Source: Gemella sp. GL1
GTDB lineage: Bacteria; Bacillota; Bacilli; Staphylococcales; Gemellaceae
NCBI RefSeq assembly: GCF_013415365.1
Contig: NZ_JACBYB010000007.1
Location: forward strand, 62,001 to 126,000
Length of the DNA: 64,000 nucleotides
Direction: 5' to 3'
Shown here: piece by piece, positions 43,559 through 53,039 of the stretch
Numbering within the stretch: the stretch's first letter is position 1
Layout of the letters: every line of letters starts with the position of its first letter
Notes under the pieces: generated by a model
Told to the model about the DNA's origin: nothing
The model's database searches: none
The model's input: the letters and a program-made list of their open reading frames with translations, nothing else
Program-made: the position numbers and the translations under genes

Positions 43559-44286
43559 TACACATTCGCCTCCCATCTAGGCGTTATTTCAACCCTAAAA
43601 TTACTATTATCCCAGTTGATTAAATTTTTACCTAATTCAAGTTTTGGGAATGGATAAGAATAGACTTTGTCATACTGAGCCTCCTTATTATCCCAAGAAG
43701 CTGACTGAGATTCACAGTCAATAATTATATGACCTTGAACCCCCTTAAGTCTGAAAATCTGACTGTTGATATTAAGAGTAACATCTCCTGAACCAACTAA
43801 TTTTATTAGTGGTTTAGCCTCTCTTTTTTCGGGATTTACAAGATAATCTCCAGTCCTCATAAATACGAATTTTCTAAATCCATTTTTTCTAAATTTAACA
43901 GGGTGAACTTTAAAATTAATTACACATTTTTTTCTAGCTTTCAAACTACCTTCAATTGAAAAAGTTTCATAACAATAAGCCTTATAAATATAATCAGGAT
44001 CCCACGATAATTCAAAATCATGCCATTTGTCTTCTTGATTCAGATAAGTGACATTCAATTTACCTATAATATCTTGAATATCAACATTGAAATTATAAAC
44101 CTTGAAAGGAAAAGTTTTAGAAATGACATTCAACCTTTGTTTACTTCTTATTTTAGAGCCATTAACACCATCAATATTAATTAATTCAACATCTTTTTCG
44201 GGCGATTCAAATGTAATATCGTCTACTAATCTTAAACCAAGCTCGCTAGATCTTACACCGTTGTAAATTATATATTTACTTATCAT
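43558..44286 (-). CDS. distal tail protein (Dit, sipho_tail)
   Basis: 242 residues. IIYNGVRSSELGLRLVDDIT at the N-terminus, then the SPP1 gp19.1-like ring domain, with RRLNVI-type conserved region and YKAYCYETFSIEGSL in the middle. It forms the hexamer at the tail tip that joins tube and spike. It overlaps the tape measure gene by four bases and is coupled to the tail spike. Confidence 0.85.
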   Translation of the reverse strand: MISKYIIYNGVRSSELGLRLVDDITFESPEKDVELINIDGVNGSKIRSKQRLNVISKTFPFKVYNFNVDIQDIIGKLNVTYLNQEDKWHDFELSWDPDYIYKAYCYETFSIEGSLKARKKCVINFKVHPVKFRKNGFRKFVFMRTGDYLVNPEKREAKPLIKLVGSGDVTLNINSQIFRLKGVQGHIIIDCESQSASWDNKEAQYDKVYSYPFPKLELGKNLINWDNSNFRVEITPRWEANV

Positions 44287-47200
44287 AATCTATCTTTCTC
44301 CTCTCTCATTAAGAATTTTATTTGATGGGCTAGTTTTCTTACGTCTTGACCATCTGTATTTTGGAAGTTTTCTATATGTAGTAAAGAGCCGTAAGAACTA
44401 TTATTATTTGTTACATTACTATTATTTGTAGTAGCTGATGTAATTGGTGAATATCCTCTACCAAAAGATAGCATAGCTTCAGGTTGAACTCTAAAGCTAG
44501 AAATCATATCGTTGATAAAGCCAACCGACTTATCGATCGCTCCTAATCCTTTATTCATACCCATTGCCACCCCTTGCGGAATGTAACGACCAACCCTGTT
44601 AGCCATAAGTCTTGATGGTGAATGAATTTGAGCTTTAGCTCTAAGTGCTCTTTCCACTTGAGATACAATAGCATTTGCTGCAGCAGTTACAGCACCAAGC
44701 GCCGACATCATACCAGAAGCTATACCTTGTGAAATTTGAGCTCCTATCGCTTGAGCTTGCCCTGGTAGTGATGACAAAGCAGATGTTATAGCTGCACTAA
44801 TAGAAGCTATTGCTCCAGTCACAGCACCTGCTCCTCCAGCAATACCCGCAGCTAATGCTTGTGAGAACTGACTTCCTGCTTGTTGACCCAAAGATTGCAT
44901 TTGAGATGCAAAAGATCTTACTATACTAATCATATTGTCAGTAGCTGACTGTACAGCTGAAACAGCAGATGACATAGAAGAACTAATAGTAGCTACAATT
45001 GCGCTAAATGCACTTTCAACACTTGAACCTAGACTAGCAAAACCACTAGTAATGCTTGTAATCATAGTAGTTACACTCGTAGTTAAAGTCGTCATAGCAG
45101 CCGATAAAGCTGTAAACTGACTTATTAAACTAGTGATAGAAGTATTTATAGTAGTTAATGCTGTATTTACTGTAGTTATCGTTGTAGAAAGACTTGTAAA
45201 AGAAGTGTTTAAGCTTGTAATAGAAGTTCCTACACTAGTGAAACTAGTATTAAAAGCACTTATTGCTGAATTAGCAGAACTTAGCTGACTCATCGCAGAA
45301 GTTACCCCGCTTATAAAAGTGGTAAAACTAGTAGATACTGTCGTTAAAGTAGTTTGTAAGTTAGTTAGATTAGTAGTAAACGTAGTAATAGAGCTATCTG
45401 CACTTGTAAGACTTGTTGATAATTGGGTAAAACTAGTCACAAAAGTTGTAAGCGAACTTGTAAGTGTAGTTAAACTTGTATTCAATGTACTTAGTGTAGT
45501 ATCTAAACTAGTAAAATCAGCAACTACACTTGTTAAACTTGTAGAAATCTCTGTTATTTTACTAGAAAAAGCAGTCAATGCAGTATCAGCTGCGCTTAAA
45601 GAAGTCATTGACTGACCTACAGCTTGCGCAAATTGCTGCATTTGACTTGCAGCCTGAGTAAGACCTTCAAGACTACTTGATACTTTTGTCCCGAATTCAC
45701 CAATAGACGTTGCTGCACTAGTTAAATTACTAGGTAAGTCTTTAGCAGAAGTTGAAAACTTTTCTAACTGTCCAGGTAATTGACCCATAGCTCCTGTAAG
45801 AGCACTTGCTGCAGTAGAAAATGAGCTCATAGCGCTTGAAATACTTGTCATCGATGTACTAACAGTTGACAAGTCGTCTGACTTATCCGTTAATTTTCTA
45901 ATACCAGTCGCAACGGCAGCCAGTGTAGTTGCTATGTCGATAGCTCCGATCTCAGACAGTGTCTTCATACCCTCTGAAAACAATCTAAATCCATTACCTG
46001 CTTTTTCAGCAGATTCTCCAACCGAACGAATTAAGTCTGCAGCACCCTCAAATGCCTTTTTAATAGCTTCTCCTGCCTTTTCAACAACGTTAGCTACACC
46101 ATCAAAACCTTTCTTGATAGCCTCTCCTGTTTCTTTAACAACATCTCCAACACCCTCAAGAGCTAGTCTTACACCATTTCCAAATCCTTCAAAAGCTGTT
46201 CCTAGACCCTCTAATGTATCTTTAATAGCTCCTCCGATAGATTCAATAACACCACCGATAGAATCAAAGACCCCTGAAATAGAATCAGCTAGACCAGAAA
46301 GCGAATCAACAACTTGTGAAACACCGCTAGCTATAGAAGTTACTACCCTTGAGATTCCATTTGATATAGAATCTATAACGCTGACTATTGTCGGACCTAT
46401 TTTAACAATTGCGTCAGCTATTGTTGTAATCAATTGACTTACTACATCACCAATCGTATGTAAAACTTGACTTACTACATCACCAACCGTCGTAAGTATC
46501 TGACTTACTCCATCAGCTTGTGTAGCTAATAAGGCAAAACCAGCAGCTGCAATAGCGATACCTGCTCCTAGAGCGATAAAGTTTTGAGGCGGTACCATAG
46601 CAATAGCTGCACCTAAACCTCTGAATGCCGTTGCTAAACCAGTACCGATTCCTTTTGCGGCTATTGAAACACCAGTACCGATTCCCTTAGCTGCGATGGA
46701 AATACCTGTTCCGGCACCTTTCAAGGCTGTAGCTATACCTGTTCCTACACCTTTAGCTGCAGTAGAAACACCTTTACCTAAACCAGTGAAAGTTTTACTC
46801 AACCCGTTTCCAATAGATTTTATCACTCTCCCTACAGCTGTTCCAGACGATCGTATAACATTTCCTAACCCATTGAAAGCCTGAGCGATTCTTCCTTGAG
46901 CATGTCTTGCTTTTCCTACAGATTCTTTAACAGGTGCTTCAGGTACAGATTTTGGTTTTGACGTTTTTTGTCTGCTACCTGCACCACGTTTTTTCATTCT
47001 TTCACTTTTTGACGGGCTTGGATCTTTTACAGTTTTTCCAGAAGTTTTTTTAGTCGATTTTTTCGCTGTTTCAGGTAGTTCTTCTTTAGGGTTTTTCTTG
47101 AAAAGTTTAGCAACTTTCTTCATACCTTTGACTACCCCGCCTATAGCTTTAGTAGTACCTTTAAAAACATCTCGCACTACTCTACCAGCCTTAACCATTC

Positions 47201-48179
47201 CTCCAAGTGCCAATATAGCTGGTCCTGCACCAAGTGCAACAGCTCCAACCCATTTCTGCCATGGTGCTAATGGTAAGTTATCCCAAATATTTCCTAGAAC
47301 TCGTTTGACATTTTTACCAAAGTCTGTAACACTTTCTTTCATGTTAGACATTAGTTCGGATATATTTGCTTCATTATCACCTAAACCGGATACTAAATTT
47401 TTTCCGGCTGATAACATTTTATTAAAAGATCCTTCAACTGTATCACTTGCTTCTTTTGCTGTCGTTCCTGTAATACCAAGTTGATCTTGAATTTTACCTA
47501 TAGCTTCAATGATTTTATGTAAAGGGATATCTTTAATGTTTTCAGCTGTCGCTTTAAAGTTTTCCCCCATTACACCCGAATCATTAACAAGCCTAGCCAT
47601 CTCCTCTTGAGTACCCCCGTACCCAAGTTTCAAGTTATCTAGCAAGCTGTAATTATCTTTTGCGAAGTTTTGATAAGCGTGCTGTATTTCCGACATGTTA
47701 GTACCAAATTTATTGGCGTTATCTGCCATTTGAATAATCGCTTTATCAGCAACTTCTGCAGCTTTTGCCGTATCTCCACCTAAACCTTGAAGTAAAGTAG
47801 CAGAGATAGATGTCACTTGTTCCATGTATTCACTTGCAGATACACCGGCTGTTCTAAAAGCTCTATTAGCGTTATCAATAACTACTTGTGAGGCATCACC
47901 GCTAGCGTTATTAAATAAAGTTCTAACACCACCGACAGCTTGTTCCATCTTAGCGTATCCTTTAATGACAGCTCCAATACCAGCTAAGGCTGGAGCTGTA
48001 AGTCCAGCAGTCATTGCTTGTCCTAACGGCTGCATTTTATCACTAAACTTTGCAATACCACCAGCTAACTTGCCACCCGCACTACTAAGACTTTGTAACT
48101 GTGCTTTTAAAGCTGATATTTCACTTTTAGCATTACCAGACTGTACATTAACTTGTATATTAACCTTACCTTGAGCCAT
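44283..48179 (-). CDS. tail tape measure protein
   Basis: 1298 residues. It sets tail length: at about 0.15 nm per residue the tail would be near 190 nm. The N-terminal 270 residues are the conserved TMP domain (AGLTAPALAGIGAVIKGYAK, VEGSFNKMLSAGKNLVSGLG). A hydrophobic part (about 460-560) holds tandem KGIGTGVSIAA-type repeats, and residues 860-1060 form a Ser/Thr/Leu-rich coil with near-repeats such as SLTTLTSSLTTFVTSF. The repeats make spurious long open frames on the other strand. AAAGGAGG precedes ATG 48179. Confidence 0.93.
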   Translation of the reverse strand: MAQGKVNIQVNVQSGNAKSEISALKAQLQSLSSAGGKLAGGIAKFSDKMQPLGQAMTAGLTAPALAGIGAVIKGYAKMEQAVGGVRTLFNNASGDASQVVIDNANRAFRTAGVSASEYMEQVTSISATLLQGLGGDTAKAAEVADKAIIQMADNANKFGTNMSEIQHAYQNFAKDNYSLLDNLKLGYGGTQEEMARLVNDSGVMGENFKATAENIKDIPLHKIIEAIGKIQDQLGITGTTAKEASDTVEGSFNKMLSAGKNLVSGLGDNEANISELMSNMKESVTDFGKNVKRVLGNIWDNLPLAPWQKWVGAVALGAGPAILALGGMVKAGRVVRDVFKGTTKAIGGVVKGMKKVAKLFKKNPKEELPETAKKSTKKTSGKTVKDPSPSKSERMKKRGAGSRQKTSKPKSVPEAPVKESVGKARHAQGRIAQAFNGLGNVIRSSGTAVGRVIKSIGNGLSKTFTGLGKGVSTAAKGVGTGIATALKGAGTGISIAAKGIGTGVSIAAKGIGTGLATAFRGLGAAIAMVPPQNFIALGAGIAIAAAGFALLATQADGVSQILTTVGDVVSQVLHTIGDVVSQLITTIADAIVKIGPTIVSVIDSISNGISRVVTSIASGVSQVVDSLSGLADSISGVFDSIGGVIESIGGAIKDTLEGLGTAFEGFGNGVRLALEGVGDVVKETGEAIKKGFDGVANVVEKAGEAIKKAFEGAADLIRSVGESAEKAGNGFRLFSEGMKTLSEIGAIDIATTLAAVATGIRKLTDKSDDLSTVSTSMTSISSAMSSFSTAASALTGAMGQLPGQLEKFSTSAKDLPSNLTSAATSIGEFGTKVSSSLEGLTQAASQMQQFAQAVGQSMTSLSAADTALTAFSSKITEISTSLTSVVADFTSLDTTLSTLNTSLTTLTSSLTTFVTSFTQLSTSLTSADSSITTFTTNLTNLQTTLTTVSTSFTTFISGVTSAMSQLSSANSAISAFNTSFTSVGTSITSLNTSFTSLSTTITTVNTALTTINTSITSLISQFTALSAAMTTLTTSVTTMITSITSGFASLGSSVESAFSAIVATISSSMSSAVSAVQSATDNMISIVRSFASQMQSLGQQAGSQFSQALAAGIAGGAGAVTGAIASISAAITSALSSLPGQAQAIGAQISQGIASGMMSALGAVTAAANAIVSQVERALRAKAQIHSPSRLMANRVGRYIPQGVAMGMNKGLGAIDKSVGFINDMISSFRVQPEAMLSFGRGYSPITSATTNNSNVTNNNSSYGSLLHIENFQNTDGQDVRKLAHQIKFLMREEKDRL

Positions 48180-48197
48180 TTCTTTTTCCTCCTTTCT

Positions 48198-48779
48198 TTA
48201 AAAATCTTCATCAGGGAGTCTATACTCTTCCTGTAGTCTTCTCATTTGCTCCTTATACGTCCTATCTTCTCCTTTCGAGGGTTTCCACGAACGTATTTTG
48301 CAAACTTGCATAAATTTAGTATCTTTAGGAAGCCCTACAAGTAAAGCATTAAACTTTTTCCAATGCAGTTTACCTTGCTGTTCGATTAAATCGATATTAT
48401 ATGCTTGTAAAAAAGAAGCGAATATATAGTCGCCATCGTAACGTAAACTATATACTCGCTTTTCTTGTTTTTCTCCTTTTTTTAAAGGCATAGGATTTCC
48501 CTCTAAATCAAGATTATTAAAATCCGATAAAGAAGATAATTTAATATACTCGTCTAATATTTTATTATAAATCCCAATAGCTTCTATTAGTGTCAATCTA
48601 TCCATTAAATTAACCCCAGTTAAAAAACCTAATGCGATAAAAATCTTACTATAATTAGATTTACTGTCATCATTAAATATATCTAAGACTCTCAAGACAT
48701 TATCAAAGGCTAAATTTATCCTGTAGACCTCATCTTTAATAATTACTTCATCTTTTAATTTTTTAGAAATATCTAACAT
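48198..48779 (-). CDS. tail assembly chaperone, Gp15 family
   Basis: 193 residues. MLDISKKLKDEVIIKDEVYR and EQMRRLQEEYRLPDEDF are typical of the bacteriophage Gp15 family (Listeria A118 gp15-like), which holds the tape measure during tail assembly. Its ATG overlaps the stop of the gene before it (TAATG), which replaces the programmed frameshift used by many other phages. Confidence 0.8.
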   Translation of the reverse strand: MLDISKKLKDEVIIKDEVYRINLAFDNVLRVLDIFNDDSKSNYSKIFIALGFLTGVNLMDRLTLIEAIGIYNKILDEYIKLSSLSDFNNLDLEGNPMPLKKGEKQEKRVYSLRYDGDYIFASFLQAYNIDLIEQQGKLHWKKFNALLVGLPKDTKFMQVCKIRSWKPSKGEDRTYKEQMRRLQEEYRLPDEDF

Positions 48780-49117
48780 TACATATAACTTTGAATATTC
48801 TCTAGAGATCCTCTAACTTCAATTTCAGTTTGAATCCCTTGGATAGTTTGCACAAGATAAATAAAGAAGTTGATAGTAGAATCGCCAGCTAGTTTAATGA
48901 CTTTTTCATAATCTTCCTGACTAAATAAAGTTATCCAAGTTTCTTTTAAAACCTCCCTAACTTCATCTAAATTACTGTTATCTTGTAATTTGGAATTTTC
49001 ATATTTTTTCTTAGCTTCATCTAATCTTTTTATACTTTCATCACTAATACTAAATTCCAATACGAACTCTCCAAAATCTATCGGAATACTATTTTCTACT
49101 TTTTTAATTACTACCAT
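48779..49117 (-). CDS. probable tail assembly chaperone, small subunit
   Basis: 112 residues, helical, acidic (RLDEAKKKYENSKLQDNSNL, STINFFIYLVQTIQGIQTE). Position between tail tube and Gp15-family gene is that of the G-type chaperone of A118-like phages. AAAGGAGG precedes ATG 49117. No strong motif of its own. Confidence 0.65.
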   Translation of the reverse strand: MVVIKKVENSIPIDFGEFVLEFSISDESIKRLDEAKKKYENSKLQDNSNLDEVREVLKETWITLFSQEDYEKVIKLAGDSTINFFIYLVQTIQGIQTEIEVRGSLENIQSYM

Positions 49118-49131
49118 TTATTATCCTCCTT

Positions 49132-49596
49132 TTACACTACCGGTCTATTTTTAACTTCTACTTTTTTAGGTTTTCTAATCCACTTAATAGTCGCTTCAAA
49201 ACCTTCAAATTCTGAAGCGTCACCATCACCCGCTTTAATTCCTGTGACAGATGCCACCTCAGTAAAAGTATATCTGCCATCTGCCGTGGTCACTCTAAAC
49301 CATAATCGTCTTTTATCTCCGACCTCATATTTCATATCAGCAATCAGTTTTTGAGCTGGTATTTCTGAATCATAGTGACCCTCAAAAGCATATCCAGCAG
49401 AAACAGAATACACTACCTCTTCCGGCGTACCATCTCCGTCATAAAACGCCTCGTCTTCTGTTTCCTCATCTGACTCGTCAGACACAGTCGCTATATATTT
49501 AGCTAACTTCAACCATTCTGTTGGCTCTGTTGTTGGATTTTCAGGGTCGTATACTCCTACTTCGTGTATTCTTTTAACGTTTTTAAATCTTGTCAT
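49132..49596 (-). CDS. major tail (tube) protein
   Basis: 154 residues, beta-rich. FKNVKRIHEVGVYDPENP and VSAGYAFEGHYDSEIPAQKL fit the A118/TP901-type tail tube family that forms the stacked hexamer rings. AGAGGAG precedes ATG 49596. The context (minor capsid genes upstream, chaperones downstream) is the usual one. Confidence 0.8.
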   Translation of the reverse strand: MTRFKNVKRIHEVGVYDPENPTTEPTEWLKLAKYIATVSDESDEETEDEAFYDGDGTPEEVVYSVSAGYAFEGHYDSEIPAQKLIADMKYEVGDKRRLWFRVTTADGRYTFTEVASVTGIKAGDGDASEFEGFEATIKWIRKPKKVEVKNRPVV

Positions 49597-49998
49597 TTAT
49601 ATAATCTCCTCTATTTCTATTTTGGCTGTCAGCCCTAACGTATAAACAAAAAAGCCTTGACTATCCTTTCCGTTGATAGCCGGCTTCTCCACTTCTAAAT
49701 TTAAAAAAATATATGAATTATTTTGACTTGGTAATTCCAAATCAAAAAGCGATAATGCGTCATTAATAGTCCAAATTAACCCGTTGGCAAATTCACTAGA
49801 TTTTGATTTAACAGCAATTTCAAAAGGTAAAGAAACTTCTTTTGTACCGTCCATATACTGTTTATCTACTTTCCCTCCTGGTATAGGGTTAACTACTAAA
49901 TCATCTTCATTATCGTTGAAATAATCCAACCTAACCTGTAAAGGTAGGTCAAAACTATTAATATATCTAACTAATACTATTGAAAAATCATTCCCCAT
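49597..49998 (-). CDS. tail terminator-like minor capsid protein (type 3)
   Basis: 133 residues (VRYINSFDLPLQVRLDYFND, ANGLIWTINDALSLFDLELP). Matches the third of the three A118-like minor capsid genes, thought to cap the tail tube. It abuts the tail tube gene with no gap. Confidence 0.7.
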   Translation of the reverse strand: MGNDFSIVLVRYINSFDLPLQVRLDYFNDNEDDLVVNPIPGGKVDKQYMDGTKEVSLPFEIAVKSKSSEFANGLIWTINDALSLFDLELPSQNNSYIFLNLEVEKPAINGKDSQGFFVYTLGLTAKIEIEEII

Positions 49999-50346
49999 CT
50001 ATACACCTAGACCTTTCGCTACAATATTTTCCCATTTACCTATATTTCCAGAAGTTTTGTTAAGCCAGTTAGTTCCGGTACCGGGTGTTGTATATTTACT
50101 AAAAGTTACAATACCGTTCGTACCGTAATAATGTGCTCTAGCGTATACAATCCTATACCTAATATAACTACCTCCATCAGTGACTCTACCGTCAGCTCGA
50201 AGATCTCCTCCTCTGAAAGGTACATATTGTGTCATGTCCTTTAAAATTTGATTAGCTAGAGCCGTCTTTGACTTCTTGATGTTTCCATGAGAAAATACTT
50301 TCTCTATTCTACTTAAATCAACATCAACTTTAACTTTTATTTCCAT
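49999..50346 (-). CDS. minor capsid protein (type 2, HK97 gp10-like)
   Basis: 115 residues: LANQILKDMTQYVPFRGGDL, then ARAHYYGTNGIVTFSKYTTP. This is the pattern of the neck protein that joins connector and tail terminator. Starts right after the preceding stop. Confidence 0.75.
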   Translation of the reverse strand: MEIKVKVDVDLSRIEKVFSHGNIKKSKTALANQILKDMTQYVPFRGGDLRADGRVTDGGSYIRYRIVYARAHYYGTNGIVTFSKYTTPGTGTNWLNKTSGNIGKWENIVAKGLGV

Positions 50347-50688
50347 CTAAACCACCTCCACTTCATACGAGAAAACCTTATCGCCATACAGTTTGTTAAC
50401 TGAATAACCAACCACTCTGTAAGTTGAATATTCATCTTTAACGATAGCGTCAAGCCATTCATCAGTAATAGTGACTGGTGTAAATTTTGGGTAGATAAAG
50501 ATTATACCTGGCTTATCACGAAAGCTATTATGTATATTAGTAGTTTTATTATCTTTACTGACAATTCTTCTATCAAACCTAACATTCGATAATTCGAATT
50601 CATCTTGATATGTAACTTCTCCCCATTCATTCTTAGAACCAGCAAGAGAAATAGTAACGCTGTCAGTCAATAATCGTTTATCTATCAT
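50347..50688 (-). CDS. minor capsid protein (type 1, head-tail stopper)
   Basis: 113 residues: MIDKRLLTDSVTISLAGSKN and GIIFIYPKFTPVTITDEWLD. First of the three minor capsid genes. I start at ATG 50688, with GGAGG nine bases upstream; the longer frame to 50712 overlaps the previous gene more. It overlaps the connector gene by 11 bases. Confidence 0.75.
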   Translation of the reverse strand: MIDKRLLTDSVTISLAGSKNEWGEVTYQDEFELSNVRFDRRIVSKDNKTTNIHNSFRDKPGIIFIYPKFTPVTITDEWLDAIVKDEYSTYRVVGYSVNKLYGDKVFSYEVEVV

Positions 50689-51070
50689 AGCAAACCGCCT
50701 CCACTGTCCCAAAACCAGCGCTTTTCAATATATTTATAGCGTCCAAAGACATATTCAAAGCCTGTGATATTTTTCTATCTGCACTATAACCATTTCTATA
50801 ATTAACAGATGTACGACCAATAGACATAGAAGAAGTTATAACTTTATCATCAGCGCTTAAAATACCACTCTCATTTAAATAATCAATCTGAAAAGCAACT
50901 GCTTTTTTAACAGCTTCTTTTTTAAAAGGGATCTCATCTTCAAAAGATACAGAATGATAAACATATCTAGTGTAAATATCAATAGTTGTTTCAGCTTTTG
51001 TAGATAATTTAGTAAATTCATCTACACTAAAACCCATATATTCAAATTCTTCTTTTGTTAGATATTTCAT
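50678..51070 (-). CDS. head-tail connector protein
   Basis: 130 residues, helical, starting MKYLTKEEFEYMGFSVDEFT, with AVAFQIDYLNESGILSADD. Matches the gp6/gp8-like connector that binds below the portal. I start at ATG 51070 (GGAGG five bases before); the ATG at 51082 overlaps this site. Confidence 0.75.
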   Translation of the reverse strand: MKYLTKEEFEYMGFSVDEFTKLSTKAETTIDIYTRYVYHSVSFEDEIPFKKEAVKKAVAFQIDYLNESGILSADDKVITSSMSIGRTSVNYRNGYSADRKISQALNMSLDAINILKSAGFGTVEAVCYDR

Positions 51071-51084
51071 AATTACCTCCATAA

Positions 51085-51119
51085 TAAAAAGAGGATAATT
51101 ACTTGCTATCCTCTTTTTT
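51085..51119 (-). terminator. hairpin between capsid and connector genes
   Basis: AAAAAGAGGATA/TATCCTCTTTTT, 12-bp stem with a 9-base loop (51086-51097 with 51107-51118) and T runs on both strands. It lies between the small post-capsid gene and the connector gene and could lower tail gene expression relative to capsid. Confidence 0.7.
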
Positions 51120-51272
51120 AGATTTTGTTTTAACTTCTGTTAATGCTTCTTCACCTAAAACAGAAGTGATTTCCTTGTATCGTTCGTTAGATAAAGAAAC
51201 AATATCACCAACGTTAACATTAACTCTAGTTTCTTTATCAACATATCCAACATTTACTTTATACTTTTTCAT
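51099..51272 (-). CDS. small protein after the capsid gene
   Basis: 57 residues: MKKYKVNVGYVDKETRVNVN then VGDIVSLSNERYKEITSVLG and a Lys/Glu tail. TAGGAGG precedes ATG 51272, 10 bases after the capsid stop. Position is that of A118 gp7; it reads like a short beta domain and may decorate the capsid. Its last codons lie inside the hairpin. Confidence 0.65.
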   Translation of the reverse strand: MKKYKVNVGYVDKETRVNVNVGDIVSLSNERYKEITSVLGEEALTEVKTKSKKEDSK

Positions 51273-51282
51273 AAACTACCTC

Positions 51283-52164
51283 CTAAGCAAGCGTAGCTGT
51301 TACTTTGATAATAGCTTTCTTGTTGTCATCAAGTACAAAAGTACCACCTTTCGCAGCTGCTTGTAATGCTTGTCCGTCAAAAGTTTCTGATTCTACAGTT
51401 CTAGCTGTAGAGATACCCACAAATGGAATAACGATTGATGGTGCACATACAAAAGCTACCACTCCTGTTGGGAAGTATTGTTCAGCTGTTTCTACTAAAG
51501 TAAATCCTTTATATTTAAGTAGACCGTTTGAATCTAAAGACACAGAAGATCCTTTAGCACTAGTGTTAGCTGTCATATCTACAATAGCGTTGTATAATTC
51601 AGCACGTAAATAAACTGTCATAGCTGCATTAATTTCAGTATTTACTACATAAGCAGACAATTTGTTAAACAAGCCTCTTACATTCTCTTCCGACAAGTCA
51701 GCCAGAGCCTCAGTTTTTCCGGCATTATCACCTAAGAACTTACCGATTTTCGTAGACATATAACGTGTTTGTGCCTCTGATTGTAATTTTAAACGGTCAG
51801 CTACTGCTGCGTTTAAGTCGTTGTTAACTGTGTATCTATCGAATCCCTCGTGAATAGCTAAAGTGTAGTCATAATCTACATCTGTATTTCCATAGATAAC
51901 TTCCGTTCTCGCTCCGAAACGGTTAGTATTAGAACCATTACCAAAACCTGCTGAATCCTTGTCTGTGTTGTAAGTTCCGATCACAACTGGTGTTGTGTTA
52001 GTTTTTACAGAAAAAGCCTTTGTGTTCTCCTGTACACCATCTAAGACTTGAATAGGTGCTAATACACCTTGAAAGGCACTTGTTACATCAAATACAGTTG
52101 AAAGCATTTGTTTGTACTGGGGTGCATATTGTCTTACTGGTAAATTTTGATTTGCTGTTGACAT
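51283..52164 (-). CDS. major capsid protein
   Basis: 293 residues (QYAPQYKQMLSTVFDVTSAF, GNTDVDYDYTLAIHEGFDRY, GVVAFVCAPSIVIPFVGIST), the A118-type HK97-fold capsid protein. It follows the scaffold gene by 21 bases. AAGAGGAT-type site precedes ATG 52164. Length and context are normal. Confidence 0.88.
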   Translation of the reverse strand: MSTANQNLPVRQYAPQYKQMLSTVFDVTSAFQGVLAPIQVLDGVQENTKAFSVKTNTTPVVIGTYNTDKDSAGFGNGSNTNRFGARTEVIYGNTDVDYDYTLAIHEGFDRYTVNNDLNAAVADRLKLQSEAQTRYMSTKIGKFLGDNAGKTEALADLSEENVRGLFNKLSAYVVNTEINAAMTVYLRAELYNAIVDMTANTSAKGSSVSLDSNGLLKYKGFTLVETAEQYFPTGVVAFVCAPSIVIPFVGISTARTVESETFDGQALQAAAKGGTFVLDDNKKAIIKVTATLA

Positions 52165-52185
52165 ATTTATATCCTCTTTTCTTTA

Positions 52186-52755
52186 TTATTTTCTCTTGTA
52201 ACTGTCTATAATTTTTTGGAATGGGTCAGTTACTGGGTTGCTCCCATTTCCATTCGGATTACCACCGACTGTGATCGTTGGTGTAACTTCCTTTTTTACT
52301 TCTTGAATAGTTCCAAAGTGCGGATATTTAGCAAGTACTTCACTAATTGCAAGGCTAATATCTTTTTCATCTGTAACTAATCTTTCAGCAAGAGCTATTA
52401 CATCTTCTACTGAATCAGTATTAACTCCTTGTTTTAAAGCAGATAAACTAGCTTCTAGGTATTTTGTTCTAGTTCTCTCTTGCTCTAACTCTTTTGTAGT
52501 ATTGTTTAGTAATTCACTTTGCTTTTCAGCTTCACTTTTTTGTGATTCTTGATAAGCTTTGAATTGTTCTAAACCTTGTTTAGCACTTTCAAAATCTTCA
52601 ATGCCTAGGTCTCGTAAAAATTTTTCTTGTGCTGATTTAACCTCCTTAGCAACAAAACCATTTACTTGTTCCTGAGTGAATGTCTTCTCTTGTTGCTCTA
52701 CTTGTCCTCCAGTATTAACAGACTGGTCTGTTTGTGTTTGAATGTTCTCACTCAT
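52186..52755 (-). CDS. capsid scaffolding protein (DUF4355-like)
   Basis: 189 residues: Gln/Thr-rich N-terminus, a long coiled coil (FEKAS-type helix, QKSEAEKQSELLNNTTKELE) and a C-terminal NPVTDPFQKIIDSYKRK, which is the capsid-binding tail of DUF4355/GP20 scaffolds. AGGAGG precedes ATG 52755. Confidence 0.82.
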   Translation of the reverse strand: MSENIQTQTDQSVNTGGQVEQQEKTFTQEQVNGFVAKEVKSAQEKFLRDLGIEDFESAKQGLEQFKAYQESQKSEAEKQSELLNNTTKELEQERTRTKYLEASLSALKQGVNTDSVEDVIALAERLVTDEKDISLAISEVLAKYPHFGTIQEVKKEVTPTITVGGNPNGNGSNPVTDPFQKIIDSYKRK

Positions 52756-52866
52756 TCTATTTCCTCCTAATATAGGTATTTTTCTTCCGTTTTAATTACC
52801 CACCACGGATAAAAAGGTATAATAAAAAGACCTTTTAACGTCATGTCTAGGACGACTATTTATTTC

Positions 52867-52974
52867 TTATTTCCTATTACTTAAAATTAATAAAACTACT
52901 CCTATAATGCATATAAGAATTTCTATAATCAATGTTATTGTTTTGTATTGAAAATATGTTTGAATCCAGTCCAT
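52867..52974 (-). CDS. tiny single-span membrane protein
   Basis: 35 residues: MDWIQTYFQYKT then a strong hydrophobic helix ITLIIEILICIIGVVLLIL and a short basic end. AAGGAG lies six bases before ATG 52974. It sits in the non-structural gap between the scaffold gene and the MuF gene, beside a plus-strand gene. Function unknown; membrane proteins this small in phages can be toxins or lysis modulators. Confidence 0.5.
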   Translation of the reverse strand: MDWIQTYFQYKTITLIIEILICIIGVVLLILSNRK

Positions 52975-52992
52975 GGATTACTCCTTGTTATA

Positions 52993-53001
52993 TGTTATAA
53001 T
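52993..53001 (+). promoter_or_regulatory. promoter of the plus-strand gene at 53040
   Basis: TGTTATAAT at 52993-53001 is a perfect extended -10 element; AAAGGTGG at 53024-53031 is the ribosome binding site. Confidence 0.65.
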
Positions 53002-53039
53002 TTACTCACATACACAATTTATAAAAAGGTGGTGATATT

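Noticed and set aside
45934-46437. Long open frame on the plus strand opposite the tape measure gene
   Set aside because: It mirrors the Ser/Thr/Ile-rich repeats of the tape measure protein, has no ribosome binding site and reads as low-complexity sequence. The same holds for the other plus-strand frames between 44.9 and 48.2 kb.
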